Part shown: positions 6,193 to 11,864 of the stretch, piece by piece
Layout of the letters: each line of letters starts with the position of its first letter
Numbering within the stretch: the first letter of the stretch is position 1
From: an uncultured Halieaceae bacterium
GTDB lineage: Bacteria > Pseudomonadota > Gammaproteobacteria > Pseudomonadales > Halieaceae
Direction of reading: 5' to 3'
Assembly: GCA_913063005.1 (NCBI GenBank)
Contig: CAJXZI010000044.1
Span: forward strand, 1 to 11,864
Length of the DNA: 11,864 bases
Notes under the pieces: generated by a model
The model's database searches: none
Told to the model about the DNA's origin: nothing
Seen by the model: only the letters and a program-made list of their open reading frames with translations
Translations under genes and position numbers: made by a program

Positions 6193-7377
6193 ATGCACAA
6201 GGTTCGCACTTACAACGCAATCTCAACGAAAGGACTCGATCGACTCGGTCGCGATTGCTTTGAGGTAAGCAGTGATACGTCTGCTCCCGATGCCATTCTG
6301 CTACGGAGTCACAAACTGAGCGCCGATGATATTCCTGGCTCTGTGAGTGCCATTGCGCGCGCTGGTGCCGGGGTAAACAACATCCCCGTCGATCACTGCA
6401 CAGAGAAAGGCATCGTCGTATTCAACACGCCCGGGGCAAACGCCAACGCCGTCAAGGAGCTCGTAGCAGCCGGTATGCTTCTCGCCTCGCGCGACATTAT
6501 CGGTGGTATGAACTTTATCAGCTCGCTCGACCCTCAACTCCCCGCTGAGGAAATGGGTCCGCTGTTGGAAGCGAGTAAAAAACAATTTGCAGGCGCTGAA
6601 TTACAGGGCAAAACACTCGGAGTACTGGGACTCGGCGCAATCGGTAGCCTTATCGCCCGACTGGGTCTCGATCTGGGTATGGAAGTCGTCGGTTACGACC
6701 CGGCCATATCCATTGAGGCTGCGTGGCGTCTGCCAAGCTCGGTAAAAAAGATGGCTAACATGCAGGCGCTTTTCTCGCGCTCTGACTATGTATCACTGCA
6801 TATTCCTGTGCTCGACAGCACGCGGGGCCTCATTAACGCTGACACGCTGAGTTATTTCAAAAAAGATGCCTGTTTGCTCAATTTTGCACGCGAGCAAATT
6901 GTAGATACGGGCGCCGTCGTCAATGCGCTCGATAAAGGACATCTGCGCAAATATGTCACCGATTTCCCCAACCCTGAACTGGTCAATCGCAAAGACGCAA
7001 TCCTCATGCCGCATATCGGTGCAAGCACCGCCGAAGCCGAGGAAAACTGCGCCATCATGGCGGCAGACCAAATCAAAGCTTTCTTAGATCACGGTAATAT
7101 CCGCAATTCGGTCAATTTCCCCAGCATCGAACTCGAGCGCAATTCGAATACGCGACTTGCGATCACCAATGAGAATTCGCCTGGCGCTCTAAGTCACATC
7201 CTTAATGTACTTGGCGACGCTGAGGTCAACGTGGTGGACCTCCTCAACAAGAGCCGCGAGAACATTGCTTACAATCTCATCGATATCAACGCCTCACCGA
7301 CGCCTGACTTATTACAACAATTGAGAGAGCTGACGGGCGTTATCAATGTTCGTCTGTTGGGTGAAGCCTGCGTTTGA
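6193..7377 (+). CDS. serA: D-3-phosphoglycerate dehydrogenase with ACT domain
   Basis: Catalyses NAD-dependent oxidation of 3-phosphoglycerate to 3-phosphohydroxypyruvate, the first step of serine synthesis. It has 394 residues, the length of the short ACT-containing type. The sequence shows the N-terminal segment with FNTPGANANAVKELV at 77-91 and the Rossmann loop GLGAIG at 146-151. Asp169 (GYDP) at the end of the next strand is typical of NAD use. The catalytic residues are Arg233 (NFAREQIVD), Glu262 (FPNPEL) and His274 (MPHIGAST). An ACT domain at about 321-391 (ENSPGALSHILNVL) usually binds serine for feedback inhibition. The start is supported by GAGG 7 nt upstream. It is monocistronic and divergent from ppa, with a possible operator at 6106-6129. 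Confidence 0.94.
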   Translation: MHKVRTYNAISTKGLDRLGRDCFEVSSDTSAPDAILLRSHKLSADDIPGSVSAIARAGAGVNNIPVDHCTEKGIVVFNTPGANANAVKELVAAGMLLASRDIIGGMNFISSLDPQLPAEEMGPLLEASKKQFAGAELQGKTLGVLGLGAIGSLIARLGLDLGMEVVGYDPAISIEAAWRLPSSVKKMANMQALFSRSDYVSLHIPVLDSTRGLINADTLSYFKKDACLLNFAREQIVDTGAVVNALDKGHLRKYVTDFPNPELVNRKDAILMPHIGASTAEAEENCAIMAADQIKAFLDHGNIRNSVNFPSIELERNSNTRLAITNENSPGALSHILNVLGDAEVNVVDLLNKSRENIAYNLIDINASPTPDLLQQLRELTGVINVRLLGEACV

Positions 7378-7520
7378 GCCGGGAAAGAGCCGGCGCCCTC
7401 TCTCAATCAGTCAATCAACCCCAGCGAGTTCGTACACCTATTGCTAGGGGCGCCCAAGATGCGTTAGCGTCTCGGCGTAAGCAATTGTATATCTGTGTCT
7501 CAGCAAGGCAGTCCAACGAT

Positions 7521-7540
7521 GTGGCTTCATGACGAGCCAC
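7521..7540 (+). repeat. Inverted repeat in the leader of the DUF305-propeller gene
   Basis: GTGGCT (7521-7526) and AGCCAC (7535-7540) pair perfectly around TCATGACG, 80 bases before the gene start. There is no U-run after it. It could be leader RNA structure or an operator. The rest of 7378-7619 shows only a weak GC hairpin after serA (7378-7394), a palindrome GGGCGCCC near 7448, and TATATC near 7488 as a possible -10 element without a clear -35. Confidence 0.3.
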
Positions 7541-7619
7541 GCGCCGGGTATCCCCAGCTGATTCCGATAGACGTACAGACCTAAAAAATAAACCGCTCTC
7601 AGAATTACAGGAAATTACG

Positions 7620-10082
7620 ATGGCCTCGTTATTTGATCACAAGAAATCAGCCCTACGCGCTGGCGCAGCCTTTACTTTGAGCGCCGCACTGGCCGGCGCA
7701 GCACTTGCCTCTCCAATCGTCCTTCCCGGTGCACCCGGACAACCCAGCCAAACACTTAGTCCAGAAGACGCGGTAAAAATCACCGATACCAGCTACTCAC
7801 CGGCTGATGTGAGCTTCATGCAGATGATGATTCCGCACCACGCTCAGGCGCTGGAGATGGCGGACTTGGTAGAGGCGAGAACAAACCACCCAGATCTGCT
7901 GAACATTGCGGGGCGCATTAAGGCGTCTCAGAGTGATGAGATCAGTTTTATGGAGGGTTGGCTCGCTGATCGTGGCGAATCACCCATGGCGCACGCACAT
8001 CACATGATGAGCGAGCACCATAAAATGGAAATGGGCATGGCCACTGACGATCAAATGGCTGCGCTCGCCGCCTCTGAATCTGTCGATTTCGATCGCCAGT
8101 TCCTGACGCTGATGATTCGTCACCACGAAGGTGCCGTCGATATGGTCAAAGACTTGCTCGACAAGCCTGGTTCAGCCTACGACCCTGTATTGTATGAGTT
8201 TGTCGGCGATATCAAAAACGACCAAGCCGTCGAAATCGACCAAATGAATGGCCTCTTAGTCGGCTTGTCTGACGACCCAAGGGCCAATTTAAAAGCAGGA
8301 CTCATGGATGCAGGCATAGCCATCAAAAACATGACCTTGGTTGCGTCCTTGCCTAAGCCAGCTGGATTCATCGATCCGAACAACCCTATCGAGATGTCGA
8401 AAGGGCCCGAACACAAGCCTAAAGAGCACGATCACAAAAATCACAATCCTGAAGACCAAAAGGAAGATAAAGAAAAAGCCGCCTCGGAAGAGGATAAGAA
8501 AAAGTCTCCGGTCGAGGGTGGTGCGCGCAAGCGATCTCCATTGCTGAGCTTCAGCAACACCGACATGGCCTTCTCGGGTGACACGCTCGTTGCGGGTAGC
8601 TACCACGGATTTAACGTATACAAAATCAAAGCGGATGGCGTGCCAGATCTACTCAGCTCTGTTGTGTGTCCTGGCGGTCAAGGTGACGTAAGCATTGTGG
8701 GCGATCTATTGATCATGTCCGTGCAAGAGACCCGTAGCCGTTTGGATTGTGGCTTGCAGGGTATTGCCGAAGATGTGAGCGATGAGCGCTTCCGCGGTAT
8801 TCGTATCTTCAACATCGCGGACTTGGAGAACCCTGTTCAAGTCGGCGCAGTTCAAACCTGCCGCGGGTCACATACACACTCAGTTGTATCGGGCCCAGGG
8901 GACGACGGCAAAATCGTCGTTTACAACTCTGGCACCTCTAGCATTCGTGAACGCGAGGAGATGGCCTCTTGTTTTGACGACACCCCAGGAGACCCACGCA
9001 CTGCTCTCTTCCGCATTGACGTCATAGAAATACCCGTCGATGACCCATCCGCCTCACGCATTGTCCACTCCCCTACCGTTTTTGCGGATGAGGAAACGGG
9101 TGCGATTGCTGGCCTGTGGCGCGGCGGTGATCACGGAGATGACACTCAGGAGACGCGAACCACTGATGAGTGTCACGACATCACCGTCTTCCCCTCGAAG
9201 AATCTTGCCGCAGGCGCGTGCTCTGGTAATGGCATCTTGTTCGACATCACCGATCCACTGGATCCAAAGCGCCTCGACGTAGTCTCTGATAACGGCTTTG
9301 CCTACTGGCACTCAGCGACGTTCAATAACGATGGCACAAAGATCCTGTTTACCGACGAATGGGGTGGCGGTAGCCGCGCAAGATGCCGTGCGTTTGACCC
9401 TCTAGATTGGGGCGCTGATGCGATCTATGACATCGTTGATGGAAAACTCGAGTACCGTAGCCACTTTAAAATCCCTGCGCCTCAGCGAGAGTACGAAAAC
9501 TGTGTGGCGCACAACGGCTCGATTGTTCCTGTGCCCGGTCGCGATATCTTCGTACAAGCTTGGTACCAAGGTGGCATCTCAGTTATCGACTTCACGGATT
9601 CTACCAATCCCGTCGAGATTGCCTATTTCGACCGCGGCCCCATCGACGAGAAAGAGCTGGTGACTGGCGGTTTCTGGTCCACCTACTTTTACAAAAATCA
9701 CATCTACGGCACCGAAATCATCCGAGGACTCGACGTGCTTGCGCTTAATGAAAGCGAGTATTTGAGTGCTAATGAGATTGCCGCTGCAGGTCTCGCTGAC
9801 TTAGACGGGGTCTTTAACCCCCAGCAGCAGTTCCCCGTCAGCTGGCCAGATCATCCTGTCGTTGCAATGGCGTTACTCGATCAGCTTGCGCGTAACACGT
9901 CGGACGCGGAAACAGTGAAAGCGGCAAGTGACGCGATGGCGGCTGCATTGACGAAACTCGAAGTAGGTGAAACCGATAAGCGCGCATCACGCAACATCGA
10001 AAAACTCGCCCGTAAAGTGGCCTCGGGTGGCGGCGAGTCGGCTGCACGCGTCATGCGCGGTGTTGCGGCCCAGCTTCGATAG
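7620..10082 (+). CDS. Exported DUF305 domain fused to LVIVD-type beta-propeller
   Basis: A secreted or periplasmic protein of 820 residues. A signal peptide (KK at 8-9, hydrophobic 16-30, ALAS cut near 30) is followed by a DUF305 (PF03713) helical domain at about 55-215. That domain has its paired motifs MMIPHH (69-74) and LMIRHH (164-169) and a His/Met-rich loop near 124-140, features often linked to metal or copper binding. A charged Lys/Glu/His linker spans about 260-307. A propeller of LVIVD-like repeats covers about 308-715 (GDTLVAGSYHGFNVYKI; QGGISVIDFTD; GLDVLAL), and a helical tail covers 745-820. All eight cysteines (350, 377, 414, 451, 518, 534, 589, 628) lie in the propeller. The start has AGGA 7 nt upstream. 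dsbB follows after 45 bp. The function is unknown. Confidence 0.9.
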   Translation: MASLFDHKKSALRAGAAFTLSAALAGAALASPIVLPGAPGQPSQTLSPEDAVKITDTSYSPADVSFMQMMIPHHAQALEMADLVEARTNHPDLLNIAGRIKASQSDEISFMEGWLADRGESPMAHAHHMMSEHHKMEMGMATDDQMAALAASESVDFDRQFLTLMIRHHEGAVDMVKDLLDKPGSAYDPVLYEFVGDIKNDQAVEIDQMNGLLVGLSDDPRANLKAGLMDAGIAIKNMTLVASLPKPAGFIDPNNPIEMSKGPEHKPKEHDHKNHNPEDQKEDKEKAASEEDKKKSPVEGGARKRSPLLSFSNTDMAFSGDTLVAGSYHGFNVYKIKADGVPDLLSSVVCPGGQGDVSIVGDLLIMSVQETRSRLDCGLQGIAEDVSDERFRGIRIFNIADLENPVQVGAVQTCRGSHTHSVVSGPGDDGKIVVYNSGTSSIREREEMASCFDDTPGDPRTALFRIDVIEIPVDDPSASRIVHSPTVFADEETGAIAGLWRGGDHGDDTQETRTTDECHDITVFPSKNLAAGACSGNGILFDITDPLDPKRLDVVSDNGFAYWHSATFNNDGTKILFTDEWGGGSRARCRAFDPLDWGADAIYDIVDGKLEYRSHFKIPAPQREYENCVAHNGSIVPVPGRDIFVQAWYQGGISVIDFTDSTNPVEIAYFDRGPIDEKELVTGGFWSTYFYKNHIYGTEIIRGLDVLALNESEYLSANEIAAAGLADLDGVFNPQQQFPVSWPDHPVVAMALLDQLARNTSDAETVKAASDAMAAALTKLEVGETDKRASRNIEKLARKVASGGGESAARVMRGVAAQLR

Positions 10083-10127
10083 CGGGCATCGACACGCAAT
10101 AGGCTGATTTACAACTAGGAAACGTTA

Positions 10128-10658
10128 ATGCCATTGCTAACATCACTTGAACAACCGCTCACCAGAGGCAAAGCACTTTGGTGGGCCATTTTCATTCTAG
10201 GAAGTGGTCTTTTAGCGGCGGCCTTGTACTGGCAATACGTAATCGGTGATGACCCGTGTCAGGTCTGTATCCAGGCACGTCTCTGGGCTGTTGCTCTCGG
10301 ATTAGTCGGTGCGATGATGTTGCTCTTACCCGAGGGCTTTCTCTCGCGGTTTTCGGGTCTCATACTTGCGTTCATCACAAGCGCTGGCATGGGTGAGCGC
10401 GCCTACTACCTCTATGAAATCGAGAACTTTCGAGGTGACGGAAGCTGCGAGTTTACGCTCGGCATGCCCTCATGGTTTGCTGTAGATCAATGGTTCCCTG
10501 CTTTATTTGAAGTACGCAACATTTGCTCCTACACGCCGGAAATAGCCTTTGGTGTGAGCATGGCAGAGGCGTTAATGGGGATCGCGTTCGTCGTCTGTGC
10601 CATTACTTTGCTCGGAGTTGGCCTTTTACTCAAATCAACCGTCATCGATAACGCTTAG
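10128..10658 (+). CDS. dsbB: Disulfide bond formation protein B
   Basis: An inner-membrane protein of 176 residues that re-oxidises DsbA and passes electrons to quinone. Four hydrophobic segments are visible (about 17-38, 51-68, 72-89, 144-168). The first periplasmic loop holds Cys44-Gln-Val-Cys47, followed by Arg51 in the place of the quinone-binding Arg48 of E. coli DsbB. The second loop holds Cys107 and Cys133. The spacings equal those of E. coli (41/44, 104/130), so this is a complete DsbB. AGGA stands 7 nt before the ATG. It follows the eight-cysteine exported protein in the same direction with no terminator between, so the two are probably co-transcribed. No dsbA is in the window. The stop codon lies in the first unit of the hexamer array. 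Confidence 0.92.
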   Translation: MPLLTSLEQPLTRGKALWWAIFILGSGLLAAALYWQYVIGDDPCQVCIQARLWAVALGLVGAMMLLLPEGFLSRFSGLILAFITSAGMGERAYYLYEIENFRGDGSCEFTLGMPSWFAVDQWFPALFEVRNICSYTPEIAFGVSMAEALMGIAFVVCAITLLGVGLLLKSTVIDNA

Positions 10659-10709
10659 GCTTAGGCTTAGGCTTAGGCTTAGGCTTAGGCTTAGGCTTAG
10701 GCTTAGGCT
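10653..10709. repeat. Perfect hexamer array (GCTTAG), 9.5 copies, starting in the dsbB stop codon
   Basis: Nine full GCTTAG units plus GCT, with no mismatch. The first unit supplies the last dsbB codon (GCT, Ala) and the stop TAG, so each further unit adds another in-frame Ala-stop. In the other two plus frames the array is open (Leu-Arg or Leu-Gly repeats). It lies between the convergent dsbB and DUF1272 genes, where a terminator would be expected; none is otherwise visible. The unit is a rotation of TTAGGC. Confidence 0.95.
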
Positions 10710-10741
10710 GTCAGCACGCTCATTGCTCATCTGCGTCGAAG

Positions 10742-10942
10742 TCAACTGCCAGCACTGTCACCGACGTCAATGACATGTCGTTTGGGTCTAGGTACCAATT
10801 CGCCGCCACAATTCTTGCAGACGTGATTCAAACCTAAGGCGCACTCCGGGCAGTAGGTGCATTCGTAGGAGCAAATTACTGCACTGGCATCCTTGGCCAG
10901 CTTTGCCTCACAGGCCAAGCAGCTCGATTTCATCTCTAACAT
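10742..10942 (-). CDS. Small cysteine-rich DUF1272 protein
   Basis: A 66-residue protein matching the DUF1272 family (PF06906) pattern. It has MLEM-, then C-x2-C at 8-11, ICSYECTYCPEC at 23-34, and C-x2-CGGELVPRP at 42-53. Eight cysteines (8, 11, 24, 28, 31, 34, 42, 45) in CxxC-type pairs suggest zinc or another metal in a small knuckle fold; this is inference. There is no signal or membrane segment, so it is probably cytoplasmic. The start has AAGG 8-9 nt upstream; a second ATG lies three codons later. It is convergent with dsbB and lies 125 bases behind the racemase gene on the same strand. The biological role of the family is unknown. Confidence 0.88.
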   Translation of the reverse strand: MLEMKSSCLACEAKLAKDASAVICSYECTYCPECALGLNHVCKNCGGELVPRPKRHVIDVGDSAGS

Positions 10943-11067
10943 CTTTGCTACCTTTTATTTTCTCAGCGGGACAACACAGTGCAGCTCAAACAACATGCAC
11001 GAAATACTCTGCAACACACTACTAAATTTGGTTAGCAACAGCCGGAGCGATACTGAGAAATACAGAT

Positions 11068-11805
11068 TCAGCCATCCCAAGCAGCGTTTAGAATCGCCTC
11101 ACAGTGAATAGCTGTGGTGTCGAAAACAGGCAATGGCGTGTTGTGTTCATTGAGCAACATACCCACCTCTGTGCAACCGAGTATAACGCTGTCTGCACCA
11201 TCAAAAGCGAGCTCCGTCGCGGCTTTGATAAACGTATCTGTGCTGTCCTCTTGCACAATGCCTTTGCACAATTCTTCGAATATGATGTTGTTGATGACAG
11301 ATCGAGAAGACCCACCCGGCACCAGTGGATCGAGTCCATGAGCACGAAGACGGTCAAGGTAAAAAGCTTGCTCCATCGTGAACTGGGTACCGATGAGACC
11401 CGGTGTTTTACGCCCTGCAGCCTTAAGCGCCGAGGCGGTTGCGTCTGCGATATGAATTAAGGGTACCGAGATAACCGCTTCAATCTCAGCAGCGACGTTG
11501 TGCATGGTGTTGGTAGACAGAGCAATTACCTCGGCTCCTGCAGCTTGTAACTGAGACGCCTCTCGGCTCAGGGTTTCAGCGATGGCGTCCCAATTTCCTG
11601 ACGTCATCCAGGCTTCGAGCGGTTCGAAATCGAGCGACCTAAGAATGAGATCGGGTGAACAAAATCCACCGCGCGCTCGTTGAGTGAGCCTACAAAGCTC
11701 AGCGTAATACAGCTGAGAAGAGGTAGCAGACATTCCCCCGAGTAATCCGATGCGCTTGGAATGAGCCTTTGTCGAAATAGAATCAACAGACATAAAATCG
11801 GACAT
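11068..11805 (-). CDS. Aspartate/glutamate racemase family protein (YgeA-like)
   Basis: A cytoplasmic PF01177 enzyme, probably interconverting L- and D-Asp or Glu without cofactor. From the ATG at 11805 it has 245 residues. Motifs are IGLLGGMS (19-26), STNTMHN (97-103), HIADAT (118-123), GTQFTMEQ (139-146), GCTEVG (210-215, Cys211) and FDTTAIH (228-234). The usual first catalytic Cys position is Ser97-Thr98-Asn99; as I recall, E. coli YgeA uses Thr83/Cys197, and that Thr is kept here. The frame stays open upstream to an ATG at 11844 with AAGG 7 nt before it. That extension would encode an intrinsic terminator hairpin (11806-11839), so I prefer 11805 or 11793. Conserved sequence begins only at about residue 17. 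Confidence 0.85.
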   Translation of the reverse strand: MSDFMSVDSISTKAHSKRIGLLGGMSATSSQLYYAELCRLTQRARGGFCSPDLILRSLDFEPLEAWMTSGNWDAIAETLSREASQLQAAGAEVIALSTNTMHNVAAEIEAVISVPLIHIADATASALKAAGRKTPGLIGTQFTMEQAFYLDRLRAHGLDPLVPGGSSRSVINNIIFEELCKGIVQEDSTDTFIKAATELAFDGADSVILGCTEVGMLLNEHNTPLPVFDTTAIHCEAILNAAWDG

Positions 11806-11839
11806 AAAAAAAGCCCCACACCTGATTGCTGTGGAGCCT
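11806..11839 (-). terminator. Intrinsic terminator directly before the racemase start
   Basis: On the minus strand AGGCTCCACA (plus 11830-11839) pairs with TGTGGGGCTT (plus 11811-11820) through ten pairs, two of them G-U. The loop has 9 bases and a run of seven U follows at once (plus 11806-11812). The U-run touches the ATG at 11803-11805. A TAA at 11855-11857, 15 bases before the hairpin, could end an unseen upstream gene for which this is the terminator. Alternatively it is an attenuator for the racemase. Confidence 0.7.
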
Positions 11840-11864
11840 GCCATTGGCCGCCCTTTAGGACAAC

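Noticed and set aside
7378..7394. Terminator of serA (GCCGG/CCGGC hairpin)
   Set aside because: The stem is only 5 bp and is followed by GCCCTCTCTC rather than a U-run; ending by Rho is as likely.
8289..8606. Antisense gene opposite the DUF305-propeller linker
   Set aside because: It is a shadow of the Lys/Glu-rich linker: the reverse strand gives a low-complexity Phe/Leu/Ile run, and no ribosome site supports it.
10653..10709. Telomere-like sequence or eukaryotic contamination, since TTAGGC is the nematode telomere unit
   Set aside because: The array is flanked on both sides by clear bacterial genes with bacterial ribosome sites and is continuous with the dsbB stop codon; it is short and internal.
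11840..11864. 3' end of a tRNA (GGCCA at the minus-strand position before the terminator)
   Set aside because: The visible bases lack the T-arm GTTCRANTC sequence; a coding end at the TAA (11855-11857) fits as well, and too little is in the window.

Overview
The window looks like chromosomal DNA of a Gammaproteobacterium, probably a marine one of the Halieaceae/OM60 type. This is an inference from moderate GC content, consistent Shine-Dalgarno sites about 7 nt before starts, and the gene set; no taxonomic marker such as rRNA is present. There are eleven convincing protein genes, no RNA gene and no transposase. No stretch over 300 bases lacks a gene; the longest gap (7378-7619) is 242 bases.

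Left part (1-2783): an 8-bp tandem array lies at the window edge, then one or two minus-strand terminators, then a two-gene minus-strand operon. The operon runs from a SulP inorganic-anion transporter to a tandem-domain universal stress protein, with the second gene's ribosome site overlapping the first gene's stop codon.

Middle part (2784-7377): an NAD(P)-dependent 2-hydroxyacid dehydrogenase (plus strand) meets, tail to tail with a 7-bp overlap, a minus-strand series of four housekeeping or accessory genes. In transcription order these are inorganic pyrophosphatase, a gamma-glutamylcyclotransferase-like enzyme, a GNAT acetyltransferase and a secreted SOUL-family protein. Divergent from the pyrophosphatase is a phosphoglycerate dehydrogenase with an ACT domain (serA), which starts serine synthesis. 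The shared intergenic region carries an 8-bp-arm inverted repeat and a 12-bp palindrome that look regulatory.

Right part (7378-11864): a large exported protein joins a DUF305 domain to an LVIVD-type beta-propeller through a Lys/Glu/His-rich linker. It is followed 45 bp later by dsbB, the membrane quinone reductase that re-oxidises DsbA. All eight cysteines of the exported protein lie in the propeller half, so the pairing with dsbB may be functional. The dsbB stop codon is the first unit of a 9.5-copy GCTTAG hexamer array. Beyond it, on the minus strand, are a cysteine-rich DUF1272 mini-protein and an aspartate/glutamate racemase of the YgeA type. The most likely racemase start directly follows the U-run of an intrinsic terminator.

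The points most worth a second look are the two perfect microsatellite arrays, the DUF305-propeller/DsbB pair, and the terminator embedded at the racemase start.
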